Under the pieces are notes generated by a model. That model was given only the letters and a program-made list of their open reading frames with translations, made no database searches and was not told where the DNA came from. A stretch of DNA of 7,429 bases, taken from the NCBI GenBank assembly GCA_024281135.1, contig JAMXLG010000332.1:1-7429 (forward strand), given 5' to 3'. Position numbers and translations under genes: made by a program. Positions 1-6,823 of the stretch are shown here, one piece after another. How positions within the stretch are numbered: position 1 is the first letter of the stretch; each line of letters begins with the position of its first letter. Origin of the DNA: Vulcanimicrobiia bacterium (lineage in GTDB: Bacteria; Eremiobacterota; Eremiobacteria; Baltobacterales; Baltobacteraceae).

Positions 1-1071
1 AACATCTTCTTCATCGCGTCGGACTTCGTGATCAATCAGCACGCGCCGGTGTGGCTGGTGCTGCGCTTTGTGATCTATCGCATGCCGCAGTGTACGCCCA
101 TGGCGTTTCCCTTTGCGTCGCTCTTTGCGGGTTTGCTCGCAATGGGCCAGTTGATGGGGCACAACGAGGTAACGGCGATGCGCGCATCGGGCATTTCGGT
201 CTGGCGCATCGCGCTGGGTCCCCTGATTTTCGGCGTGCTCGCAGCCGCCACGTGTTATTGGATCAATGAAACAATCGCGCCGCAAGCGGTCGATATTTCC
301 ACTCGCAGCTTCTATCAAATCGTCTATCACGCCGACTCGCTGCCCGCCGAGCAACAGATTTTCCGCAAAGATACGACGACGGAGACGGTCTACTACGTCG
401 GTGAAGTGATGCCTGACAACACGACGCTCGAAGGGGTGCAAATATTCGAAGCGCCGCGCACGCAGCAGTGGAGCGAGACCATGCAAGCCAAGACCGCGAC
501 GCTCGCGGACGGCTACATGATTTTGCATGCTCCGGTCGTGTCGAAATACGACCCGAAGGGCGACCTCACCAAGCAGAAAACGGACAAAGATGTCAACGTC
601 CCGCTGCCGAGCGGCGAGACCGCAAAAGAATTTCTGAGCAGCGTGAACTCCGATTCGTGGACGATGTCGAGCGCGCGTTTGCGCGAGCAAATCAACGCGC
701 TCGAGTCGCAAGGCATCGGCGGAACGGCGCTCGGCGTTCTCAAGGTCAATCTTGCAAACAAGACGGCGTGGCCGTTTGCCTGCATCGTCGGCGTCTTGCT
801 TGCGGTCCCGCTTGCCATTCGCTTCGGAAACCGCGGCCGCTCGATGGGTGCGGCAATGGCGGTGTTCGCGTTTTTCGTGTACTACTTGCTCGTCACTGCT
901 GCGTCGGCGTTCGGACGCACGGGATTCATGGACGCAACGCTCGCGTGCTGGTTGCCGAACATCATCATGAGCATCGCCGGCATCACAATGCTGTGGCTCG
1001 AAGATCCGCTGATTCCGTTGCGCCCGCGGTTCGTCGCGCTGCGCCAGCCGCCACGCCCCATCGAGCAGTAG
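1..1071 (+). CDS. LptF/LptG family permease, 3' part (5' end outside window)
   Basis: Inner-membrane permease subunit of the Lpt ABC transporter, which extracts lipopolysaccharide and passes it to the periplasmic bridge; LptF and LptG work as a pair with the ATPase LptB. The frame is open from base 1, and the GTG at 28 is only an internal Val codon, so 356 C-terminal residues are visible and the first transmembrane helix is probably cut off. Counting from base 1, a hydrophobic segment at about 33-52 is followed by the family signature EVTAMRASGIS (55-66), a second helix at 68-87 and NETIAPQA. A long soluble periplasmic region of beta-jellyroll type follows, then three C-terminal helices at about 257-275, 282-304 and 311-333, with the basic GNRGRS stretch between the first two. 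This is the standard YjgP/YjgQ layout. I cannot tell LptF from LptG on this fragment, so no symbol is given. The gene converges on aroE, with 19 nt between the stops and no clear terminator there. Confidence 0.9.
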   Translation, partial: NIFFIASDFVINQHAPVWLVLRFVIYRMPQCTPMAFPFASLFAGLLAMGQLMGHNEVTAMRASGISVWRIALGPLIFGVLAAATCYWINETIAPQAVDISTRSFYQIVYHADSLPAEQQIFRKDTTTETVYYVGEVMPDNTTLEGVQIFEAPRTQQWSETMQAKTATLADGYMILHAPVVSKYDPKGDLTKQKTDKDVNVPLPSGETAKEFLSSVNSDSWTMSSARLREQINALESQGIGGTALGVLKVNLANKTAWPFACIVGVLLAVPLAIRFGNRGRSMGAAMAVFAFFVYYLLVTAASAFGRTGFMDATLACWLPNIIMSIAGITMLWLEDPLIPLRPRFVALRQPPRPIEQ

Positions 1072-1090
1072 CCACCGGCATCGTACTCCT

Positions 1091-1837
1091 TTACTCTAAG
1101 ATGGCCGACTCGGCGTCATCCGTGTGCGCAAGCCAAAAATCGAACGACGCGCGTGCTTGCGCTTCCAACATGTGGTCCCCGCGAACGATATCACGATCGA
1201 GCTGTTGACGTAACGTTGAACGCTCGCCGTAGTTCGCGTCAATCACGATATCTGCACGCATGAGCGAATCGAGCATCTCGGGCTCGAAGCGAACTTTCGG
1301 TGGCAGCGTACTGATCACGATCTCCGGCGGATTATCGTACGGCCATTCCTTCGCTTCATATTGGCTGCACGCCGCCGCTACTTTTTCGCGGTCGCGACCC
1401 CAGACGAACAGGTACGCGTCGTTCTCTTGGAAGTGCGCAAGAATCGCGCGCGCCGTCGCGCCGTACCCCAGCACGCCGATCCGCTTGAGCGAGATCGGTT
1501 CTTCGAGCAACGCTTCTAAGGCATCACGCGCGCCAATGCCGTCGGTATTGTGGCCGATGATTTCGCGGCCAAAGAAAATCGTATTGACGGCTTTTGCACG
1601 TTCTGCTTCCTGTGTGAGCGAATCGCAAGCTGGAAGCACTTCTTCTTTCAACGGATACGTAACATTGCAGCCGGTGTACCCGTCCAAGCGCATACGCCGC
1701 ACGACGGTGATCGCGTTGGGCTCAGGAACGCGTATCGCGACATAACTGCCGTCGATCTCTTCGTCACGTAAGAAGCGCCGGTGGATCTCAGGACTGCGGC
1801 TGTGTTCCACCGGATCGCCGATTACCGCCAGTTTCAT
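1091..1837 (-). CDS. aroE: Shikimate dehydrogenase (NADP+)
   Basis: Reduces 3-dehydroshikimate to shikimate in the cytoplasm, the fourth step of the shikimate pathway to aromatic amino acids. Its 248 residues are somewhat short for the family (usually 270-290) but both domains are complete. Substrate-site residues are visible: SRSP (Ser13, Ser15), NVTYPLKE with the catalytic Lys64, AVNT (Asn85) and NTDG with Asp99. The nucleotide-binding loop is GYGATA (124-129), replacing the common GAGGAA/S form. The NADP-selecting NRT motif appears as GRD (147-149), keeping the Arg. DANY (200-203) and MLEAQA with Gln227 close the site. A His (222) stands where Gly usually precedes the MLxxQ motif. The ATG at 1837 overlaps the yqeG stop in an ATGA junction, pointing to translational coupling. 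The N-terminus MKLAVIGDPVEHSRSP matches the family start, so this ATG is well supported. Quinate/shikimate dehydrogenase paralogues are less likely given this core. Confidence 0.95.
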   Translation of the reverse strand: MKLAVIGDPVEHSRSPEIHRRFLRDEEIDGSYVAIRVPEPNAITVVRRMRLDGYTGCNVTYPLKEEVLPACDSLTQEAERAKAVNTIFFGREIIGHNTDGIGARDALEALLEEPISLKRIGVLGYGATARAILAHFQENDAYLFVWGRDREKVAAACSQYEAKEWPYDNPPEIVISTLPPKVRFEPEMLDSLMRADIVIDANYGERSTLRQQLDRDIVRGDHMLEAQARASFDFWLAHTDDAESAILE

Positions 1838-2319
1838 CCCGCCGGCCGCTCCGGCAGCATCAGCTTCTCGAAGAACCGGAAGACTTTCGTAATCGGGAAA
1901 TCCTTCGTTTCAATCGGTTCGGTGAGAATCGTGTAGAGGCCGCACAGTTTTCCGGATAGCACGTCGGTGAAGAGCTGATCTCCCACGACCGCAATTTCCG
2001 GACGCGGCAGCGCCAGCATTTTGACCGCCCGCATGACGCCGAACGGCAGCGGTTTGAGCGCATTGGGGATGCACGGAATGCGCAGTTGGTTCGCGATGCC
2101 GGTCACGCGCGTCGTGAAATTATTCGAGACCATCACCATCTTGAAGCCGCGATCGTGCGCGCGTTCCATCCAAGCCAGGTGATCGACGCAGAGTTCCGTC
2201 TGCCGGAACCCCATCAGCGTGTTATCTAGGTCGACGATCAGCCCGCGAAAACCCAGCTCTTCGAGGTGCTCGTGCGGCACATCGGCTAGGCGTGAAACGT
2301 AGCGGTCGGGACCTAACAT
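1834..2319 (-). CDS. yqeG: YqeG family HAD IIIA-type phosphatase
   Basis: A small haloacid-dehalogenase phosphatase of 161 residues, the normal YqeG length. All four HAD motifs are visible: I, DLDNTL (30-35, nucleophile Asp30 and acid Asp32); II, VSNN with Ser65; III, Lys89 in ALKPLPF; IV, GDQLFTD (113-119, metal-binding Asp114 and Asp119). No large cap domain is inserted, as expected for subclass III. The opening LGPDRYVSRLADVP and the downstream GDQLFTDVLSG and TILTEPI stretches are typical of YqeG rather than of histidinol-phosphate or KDO-8-phosphate phosphatases. The physiological substrate of this subfamily is not firmly known to me. The ATG at 2319 is chosen because the family N-terminus begins right there; only a weak TGAGG precedes it. 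It is the first gene of a two-gene unit with aroE, which it overlaps by 4 nt. In Bacillus the same two genes flank the GTPase gene yqeH, which is absent here. Confidence 0.9.
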   Translation of the reverse strand: MLGPDRYVSRLADVPHEHLEELGFRGLIVDLDNTLMGFRQTELCVDHLAWMERAHDRGFKMVMVSNNFTTRVTGIANQLRIPCIPNALKPLPFGVMRAVKMLALPRPEIAVVGDQLFTDVLSGKLCGLYTILTEPIETKDFPITKVFRFFEKLMLPERPAG

Positions 2320-2467
2320 GGCCTCAGGGTTCCCAGCTTATCCCCGGTATCCTCGGAACGGTCCACAGGCCGCTCGCAAGGATTGCTTTTCATTCGCAGC
2401 GCCTCCGCCGGTTTTCGACCCAATCCACAATCTGGCCACAAGGAGTTGCATCCCCAACCCCCATATC

Positions 2468-2496
2468 TTGTGTTTACTATCCTGGTATGCCACAAT
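2468..2496 (+). promoter_or_regulatory. Possible extended -10 promoter for nrdJ
   Basis: TTGTGT (2468-2473, three of six matches to TTGACA) is separated by 17 nt from CACAAT (2491-2496, four of six to TATAAT). The -10 is preceded by TGC at 2488-2490, the extended -10 TGn arrangement. Transcription would start near 2503 and give a leader of roughly 85 nt before the nrdJ ATG. The match is modest and rests on pattern alone. Confidence 0.35.
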
Positions 2497-2507
2497 AGGT
2501 ATCCCAC
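2484..2507 (+). repeat. Near-perfect 10-bp direct repeat overlapping the putative -10
   Basis: GGTATGCCAC (2484-2493) and GGTATCCCAC (2498-2507) differ at one base and start 14 nt apart. They straddle the proposed -10 and start site of nrdJ, where a repressor would act. No known operator consensus is matched well. The first copy runs into CCACAATA, which resembles the left half of an NrdR box (aCaCwAtA), but the right half of that box is not present. Confidence 0.4.
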
Positions 2508-2524
2508 CGGGCCCCTTTGATTTC

Positions 2525-2568
2525 TCGCCCGAGTTCTTACTTACGGGCGAACAGGTGTTCGATGGAAC
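2525..2568 (+). promoter_or_regulatory. nrdJ leader with mutually exclusive small hairpins
   Basis: Three short stems compete in the leader. TCGCCCG (2525-2531) pairs with CGGGCGA (2544-2550). CGAAC (2548-2552) pairs with GTTCG (2557-2561). GTTC (2557-2560) pairs with GAAC (2565-2568). Neighbouring stems share bases, so they cannot form together. The last lies about 8 nt before the Shine-Dalgarno at 2577, so folding could affect translation. No U-tract follows, so this is not a transcription terminator. Stems this short can occur by chance. Confidence 0.3.
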
Positions 2569-2576
2569 CTGCGCCG

Positions 2577-2582
2577 AAGGAG
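2577..2582 (+). promoter_or_regulatory. Shine-Dalgarno fixing the nrdJ start
   Basis: AAGGAG ends 6 nt before the ATG at 2589, which is ideal spacing. The same frame is open further upstream to a TTG at 2517 and an ATG at 2562, but neither has a comparable site. The protein from 2589, [12 protein letters not shown], leads straight into the conserved N-terminal domain. Confidence 0.85.
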
Positions 2583-2588
2583 CAACGC

Positions 2589-5500
2589 ATGAAGTTTCGC
2601 CGCCTCTATTCCGCCCCCGGCGACCCATACGCGGGACTATCGTTCGAACCCCGCACGTCACGGATCGTCAACCCTGACGGATCGGTGATTTTTGAAGCCA
2701 AAAACGTGATGGTACCAGAGGGCTGGAGCCAAGTCGCGGTAGACGTGCTCGCCCAAAAGTACTGCCGCAAGGCCGGCGTCCCGACGTCGACCGTTCGGGT
2801 GGCCGAAGAGGATGTCCCGGAGTGGCTGTGGCGCTCCGAAGCCGCGTCCGACTCGTCGTTCGGCTCGGAACTCGACTCGCGTCAGGTCTTCAACCGTCTC
2901 GCGGGCTGTTGGACATATTGGGGCTGGAAGTACGGCTACTTCGATACCGAGGACGACGCGCGCGTCTACTTCGATGAAATGGCTGCGATGCTCGCGCGCC
3001 AAGTCGGCGCGCCGAACTCGCCGCAGTGGTTCAACACGGGCTTACACTGGGCGTACGGCATTTCCGGCCCGGCGCAAGGCCACTATTTCGTCGACCCACG
3101 CACCAATGAAGTTGTGAAGTCTTCGAATGCCTACGAGCATCCGCAGGTCTCGGCGTGCTTTATTCTGTCGATCGAAGACGACTTGGTTAATGAAGGCGGC
3201 ATCTTCGACGGCATCGTGCGCGAGGCGCGCATCTTCAAAGGCGGCTCCGGTTCGGGTGCCAACTTCTCGAAGATTCGTAGCGCCGGCGAGAAACTCACAG
3301 GCGGCGGCACGTCGAGCGGTTTGATGTCGTTCCTCAAGGTCTTCGATCGTGCTGCCGGTGCGATCAAGTCCGGCGGCACGACGCGCCGCGCGGCCAAGAT
3401 GGTCGTGCTCAACGCCGATCACCCGGACATCGAAGAATTCGTTACGTGGAAAGTGCGCGAGGAACGCAAAGTTGCGGATCTCGTCATTGGTTCGCGCATC
3501 CTCGAAGAACAACTCAACGCGATTCTCGCAGCAGCGCACGACACACGTATTCCGGAAGCTGCGCGCCTCGATCTCGCGCTCAATCCGCATTTGCGTACCG
3601 CAGTGCGTAAAGCGCTTGGGATGGGCGTACCCAGCGGCGCCACACAACAGGCGCTCGACTACGCGCGTCAGGGTTATAAGCGCCTCGAAATCGACCAGTA
3701 CGACACGGGCTGGGATTCCGAAGCGTACGGAACGGTCTCGGGTCAGAATTCCAACAACTCGGTGCGGCTGCAGAATTCGTTCTTCAACGCGCTCGATAAG
3801 AATGAGGACTGGCACCTGATCGCACGCACGACGGGCGACACGGTCAAGACGATCAAAGCGGCGGATCTCTGGGAGCAAATCGGACTTGCCGCATGGCAGT
3901 GCGCCGATCCCGGTCTGCAGTTCGACGACACGATCCAAGAGTGGCATACGTGCTCGAACGACGATCGCATCAACGCGACGAACCCGTGCTCGGAGTACGT
4001 CTTTATCGACGACACCGCATGCAATCTCGCATCGATGAACCTCGTGAAATTCGAAACGCCGCAAGGCGGATTCGATGCGCAGCGCTTCGCCGAAGCATCG
4101 CGGATTTGGACTACGACGCTCGAAATTTCCGTGACGATGGGCCAGATGCCGTCGAAGGCGATTGCCGAGAAGAATCACGGCTATCGTACGCTCGGCCTCG
4201 GCTACGCAAACCTCGGAACGCTGTTGATGCGCATGGGTCTCCCGTACGATTCGGAAGAGGCGTACGGCTGGTGCGCCGCGATCAACGCGCTGATGACAGG
4301 CGCGGCGTATCGTACGTCGGCCGAGATGGCGCAACAGCAAGGCGCGTTCGCACGCTTCGAAGCGAACCGCGAACCGATGCTGCGCGTTATTCGCAATCAC
4401 CGCAATGCTGCGTATGACGGTTCGCTCGGCCAGTACGAAGGCTTGAGCGTCAGACCGGTGACGTATGCGCCCACGCTCTTCACGCAAGAAACGTGGGCAC
4501 TAGCACGCCGCATGTGGGACGATGCGCTCTCGATCGGTGAGGTCGCGGGCTTCCGCAACGCGCAAACTGTCGTCATCGCGCCGACGGGCACGATCGGTCT
4601 CGTCATGGATTGCGATACGACGGGCATTGAACCCGACTTCGCATTGGTCAAATTCAAGAAGCTCGCCGGCGGCGGCTACTTCAAGATCGTCAACCAGTCG
4701 GTCGACGTCGCGCTGCACCGCCTCGGCTATTCACAAGACCAAATCGATGCGATTGAAGCGTATGCGAAAGGAACCGGTACGCTGAACGAAGCGCCGCACA
4801 TCAACCGTGCGACGTTGAAGGCAAAGGGCTTCGACGATGAGACGATTGCGCGCGTGGAGGCGGCGCTGCCGGGTGCGTTCGAACTGCCCTTTGTCTTTAA
4901 TAAGTTCGTCCTCGGTGAAGAGTTCTGCAAAGACAAACTCGGCCTCACGAACGAGCAGCTCAACGACTGGAACTTCTCGATCCTGCGCGACGGCCTAGGC
5001 TTCAACGCATCACAAATCGAGGAGGCGTCCGCGCACATCTGCGGTCGCATGACGCTCGAAGGCGCGCCGTATCTCAAAGACGAGCATCTGCCGGTCTTCG
5101 ATTGCGCGACGCCTTGCGGCAAGCACGGCACCCGTTACATCCGTCCGGTCGCGCATATCGAAATGATGGCTGCTGCACAGCCGTTTGTCTCGGGCGCGAT
5201 CTCGAAGACGATCAATCTCCCGCAAACAGCAACGATCGCCGAGGTCAAGGACGCGTATCGCTACAGCTGGGAGCGCATGATCAAGGCAGTCGCGCTCTAT
5301 CGCGACGGCTCGAAGCTCTCGCAGCCGCTTGCAGCAAGCTACGATCTCGGCGGCGACATCGCCGTCGAGGAAGAAACGGCCGTCGCAAGCGCGCCGTTCC
5401 AGCAACCGCTGCAAGTCGCGGAAAAGATCGTCTATCGCTATATCGCCAAGCGCCGCCGCATGCCGGAACGCCGCAGCGGCTACACGCAAAAAGCGGTCAT

Positions 5501-6197
5501 CGGCGGACACAAAGTCTATCTACGCACGGGCGAATACGAAAACGGGCAGCTCGGTGAGATCTTCATCGATATGCACAAAGAAGGCGCCGCGTTCCGTTCG
5601 TTGATGAACAACTTCGCGATCGCGGTCAGCCTTGGTCTGCAACACGGCGTCCCGCTCGAAGAGTACGTCGAAGCGTTCACGTTCACGCGCTTCGAGCCGA
5701 ATGGTCCGGTCGTCGGGCATCAAAACATCAAGATGGCAACGTCGCTCCTCGACTACATCTTCCGCGAACTTGCTGTGAGCTATCTCGGCCGCTACGATCT
5801 CGCCCACGTGCAACCGTCAATGGAGATGGATGCAATGGGCGTCGAGGGAAGCGAAGACTACGTCGCCGAGGAAGCCGGCCCGACGCACGTGCGTCCAGCA
5901 GGCGTTGCCGAGCAATTCCATCCGGTCTCGACGCATCTGCGTCCGGGTTCGGAAGCAAAGGGCAGCGCTGCAACTGCGGAGCCGCCGATGCATACGCCCT
6001 CGATGCATGATACCGTTACGCCTGCACCGCATGCGGCAACGGCTACGGCAGTGATGTCGAAAACACAAGCAGTGAATGCGGCGAAGGCAAAGGGCTACAC
6101 CGGTAACGCTTGCGGTGAATGCGGCCAACTAACTATGGTTCGCAACGGTGCTTGCGAAAAGTGCGATAACTGCGGCGCCACGAGCGGATGTAGCTAA
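2589..6197 (+). CDS. nrdJ: Adenosylcobalamin-dependent (class II) ribonucleotide reductase, long form
   Basis: Converts ribonucleotides, in this subfamily thought to be diphosphates, to deoxyribonucleotides using a radical from coenzyme B12, with no need for oxygen or a small subunit. Its 1202 residues are normal for the long NrdJ seen in rhizobia. The N-terminal class II domain (to about 115) is followed by [10 protein letters not shown] (142-151) and [10 protein letters not shown] (218-227). The catalytic set is intact: Cys190 (SACF) and Cys478 (ACNLAS) as the substrate-reducing pair, and NPCSE with Asn465, Cys467 (thiyl radical) and Glu469. The phosphate-binding APTGTIG begins at 664. A TSCPD-type domain spans about 965-1073. 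A Pro/Ala/His/Met-rich linker (about 1075-1165) leads to a tail with Cys1175, 1178, 1189, 1192, 1195 and 1201; I infer a CxxC/CxxC zinc site plus a CxxxxxC pair that re-reduces the active site. No intein and no ATP-cone are evident. The gene starts at ATG 2589 because of its Shine-Dalgarno and ends just before a strong terminator, so it is likely transcribed alone. Confidence 0.97.
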   Translation: MKFRRLYSAPGDPYAGLSFEPRTSRIVNPDGSVIFEAKNVMVPEGWSQVAVDVLAQKYCRKAGVPTSTVRVAEEDVPEWLWRSEAASDSSFGSELDSRQVFNRLAGCWTYWGWKYGYFDTEDDARVYFDEMAAMLARQVGAPNSPQWFNTGLHWAYGISGPAQGHYFVDPRTNEVVKSSNAYEHPQVSACFILSIEDDLVNEGGIFDGIVREARIFKGGSGSGANFSKIRSAGEKLTGGGTSSGLMSFLKVFDRAAGAIKSGGTTRRAAKMVVLNADHPDIEEFVTWKVREERKVADLVIGSRILEEQLNAILAAAHDTRIPEAARLDLALNPHLRTAVRKALGMGVPSGATQQALDYARQGYKRLEIDQYDTGWDSEAYGTVSGQNSNNSVRLQNSFFNALDKNEDWHLIARTTGDTVKTIKAADLWEQIGLAAWQCADPGLQFDDTIQEWHTCSNDDRINATNPCSEYVFIDDTACNLASMNLVKFETPQGGFDAQRFAEASRIWTTTLEISVTMGQMPSKAIAEKNHGYRTLGLGYANLGTLLMRMGLPYDSEEAYGWCAAINALMTGAAYRTSAEMAQQQGAFARFEANREPMLRVIRNHRNAAYDGSLGQYEGLSVRPVTYAPTLFTQETWALARRMWDDALSIGEVAGFRNAQTVVIAPTGTIGLVMDCDTTGIEPDFALVKFKKLAGGGYFKIVNQSVDVALHRLGYSQDQIDAIEAYAKGTGTLNEAPHINRATLKAKGFDDETIARVEAALPGAFELPFVFNKFVLGEEFCKDKLGLTNEQLNDWNFSILRDGLGFNASQIEEASAHICGRMTLEGAPYLKDEHLPVFDCATPCGKHGTRYIRPVAHIEMMAAAQPFVSGAISKTINLPQTATIAEVKDAYRYSWERMIKAVALYRDGSKLSQPLAASYDLGGDIAVEEETAVASAPFQQPLQVAEKIVYRYIAKRRRMPERRSGYTQKAVIGGHKVYLRTGEYENGQLGEIFIDMHKEGAAFRSLMNNFAIAVSLGLQHGVPLEEYVEAFTFTRFEPNGPVVGHQNIKMATSLLDYIFRELAVSYLGRYDLAHVQPSMEMDAMGVEGSEDYVAEEAGPTHVRPAGVAEQFHPVSTHLRPGSEAKGSAATAEPPMHTPSMHDTVTPAPHAATATAVMSKTQAVNAAKAKGYTGNACGECGQLTMVRNGACEKCDNCGATSGCS

Positions 6198-6249
6198 ATA
6201 TCTAAAACTGCCGGCTCCAAAATCGGGCCGAATGTACTCGAGGAACAGA

Positions 6250-6283
6250 AAAGAGCGTCGCAAGAGCGGCGCTCTTTATTTTT
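6250..6283 (+). terminator. Rho-independent terminator of nrdJ
   Basis: A 12-bp stem with one G-T wobble: AAAGAGCGTCGC (6250-6261), tetraloop AAGA, then GCGGCGCTCTTT (6266-6277). It is followed by ATTTTT (6278-6283). The stem begins 53 nt after the nrdJ stop, and together with the T-rich tail it forms a classical intrinsic terminator that separates nrdJ from the next gene. The A-rich left flank is too short to make it clearly bidirectional, and no gene on the other strand needs it. Confidence 0.9.
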
Positions 6284-6345
6284 CCCGGCTGCTTTCGATT
6301 TCGGCCCCTTCCCTTCGACGAGTAGGTAGAAGCTAACCGAACGAT

Positions 6346-6351
6346 AAGGAG
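6346..6351 (+). promoter_or_regulatory. Shine-Dalgarno of the YciI-family gene
   Basis: AAGGAG ends 5 nt before the ATG at 6357, giving a strong, well-placed ribosome site. The 73 nt between the nrdJ terminator and this ATG should hold the promoter, but I see no convincing -35/-10 pair. Confidence 0.8.
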
Positions 6352-6356
6352 ACCCA

Positions 6357-6740
6357 ATGCGATTCTTGGTCATGGTCAAACCGAATGAGGACGAAATTGC
6401 GCGCTACGAACGAGGCAGCTTCCCCGAGAACTTCGGCGACAGCTTGGAAAAAATGGGCGCATTCAACCAAACGCTCATCGACGATGGCATGCTCCTGGAC
6501 ATGGGAGGCCTGAAGCCGACCTCCAAGGGCCTCCGCATCGACTACTCGGGTGCGAAACCACAGATTACCGACGGACCCTTTACGGAAACAAAGGAGTTGG
6601 TAGCCGGCTTCTGGCTGCTCGAAGCGCCCTCGAAGGAAGAGCTTGCCGAGCGCCTCTCGCAGTGTCCGTTCCCTTACGGCGAAACGATCGAAATCCGTCC
6701 GTTGTATTCGGACGAAGAAATCAAGGGGTTCATCCAGTAG
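6357..6740 (+). CDS. YciI family (DGPF-domain) protein
   Basis: A small cytoplasmic protein of 127 residues with a single YCII-related ferredoxin-like alpha-beta domain. The signature is clear: the opening strand MRFLVMVKP, the segment GALxxA-like 'DDGMLLDMGGLKP' (42-54), and TDGPFTETKE (71-80), which contains the DGPF motif, followed by LVAGFWLLEA and an acidic helix (PSKEELAERL). The C-terminal strand TIEIRPL (110-116) completes the fold. Members of this family are often encoded beside ECF sigma factors and have no generally established reaction; a catalytic role has been proposed for some relatives only. No sigma factor gene lies within the window, and the gene sits alone between the nrdJ terminator and a convergent acetyltransferase gene. 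The start is fixed by AAGGAG just upstream. The family assignment is sure; the function is unknown. Confidence 0.9.
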   Translation: MRFLVMVKPNEDEIARYERGSFPENFGDSLEKMGAFNQTLIDDGMLLDMGGLKPTSKGLRIDYSGAKPQITDGPFTETKELVAGFWLLEAPSKEELAERLSQCPFPYGETIEIRPLYSDEEIKGFIQ

Positions 6741-6787
6741 GAATGCCAATTGCGCGTTACGGTAGCAGCTTTTCGCGCTCTACCGCA

Positions 6788-6823
6788 GCGCGCTGCACGG
6801 CAGCGCGCCCTAAATGGGTTTTT
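6788..6823 (+). terminator. Candidate terminator between convergent YciI and GNAT genes
   Basis: A perfect 9-bp GC-rich stem, GCGCGCTGC (6788-6796) and GCAGCGCGC (6800-6808), closes on a 3-nt loop ACG. On the plus strand a T-run (6819-6823) follows after a small CCC/GGG stem (6808-6810 with 6816-6818). The gap between hairpin and T-run (10 nt) is longer than ideal, so termination could be weak or use the small stem. On the minus strand no T-run follows the hairpin, so it is not a convincing terminator for the acetyltransferase gene. It begins 47 nt after the YciI stop. Confidence 0.5.

Larger units (their letters stand above)
2320..2588. promoter_or_regulatory. Divergent intergenic control region between yqeG and nrdJ
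   Basis: A 269-nt gap between two divergently transcribed genes, so it should contain promoters for both. On the plus side there is a possible promoter at 2468-2496, a direct repeat at 2484-2507 and leader hairpins at 2525-2568. The word CCACAA occurs three times in the same orientation at 2425, 2436 and 2490, and CCACA also at 2363. I could not find a convincing promoter for yqeG on the minus strand. No cobalamin riboswitch core, T-box or other known riboswitch is recognisable. Short frames that cross this stretch have no family resemblance and conflict with the flanking genes. Confidence 0.6.

Noticed and set aside
468..1208. 246-codon plus-strand frame across the permease and aroE ends
   Set aside because: It overlaps two genes with clear family signatures, in another frame and on the opposite strand respectively, and its Arg/His/Ala-rich translation matches nothing.
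1260..1745. 161-codon plus-strand frame within aroE
   Set aside because: Antisense shadow of aroE, with Ser/Arg-rich composition and no motif.
2517..2588. Upstream extension of NrdJ from TTG 2517 or ATG 2562
   Set aside because: No good ribosome site precedes either, while AAGGAG stands exactly before ATG 2589 and the conserved domain begins there.
2320..2588. Replication-origin-like DnaA box cluster
   Set aside because: The CCACA words lack the full TTATCCACA core, there is no AT-rich unwinding stretch, and no dnaA, dnaN or partition genes lie nearby.
2338..2661. Minus-strand and plus-strand short frames in the yqeG-nrdJ gap, including 2318-2677
   Set aside because: They overlap the start of nrdJ or the 5' end of yqeG, have no Shine-Dalgarno of note and no family resemblance.
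3432..3790. Possible intein or foreign insertion in the middle of nrdJ between the RKVADL and NSNNSV segments
   Set aside because: The stretch is variable but normal for the long NrdJ subfamily, and it lacks the Cys/Ser start and His-Asn end of inteins.
3042..4487. Long 481-codon open frame on the minus strand inside nrdJ
   Set aside because: It lies fully antisense to the catalytic core of nrdJ. Its product is rich in Arg and has no recognisable domain. Codon bias of GC-rich genes commonly leaves the opposite strand free of stops.
6194..6379. 61-codon minus-strand frame between nrdJ and the YciI gene
   Set aside because: It spans the nrdJ terminator hairpin and the YciI start, and its product has no recognisable feature.
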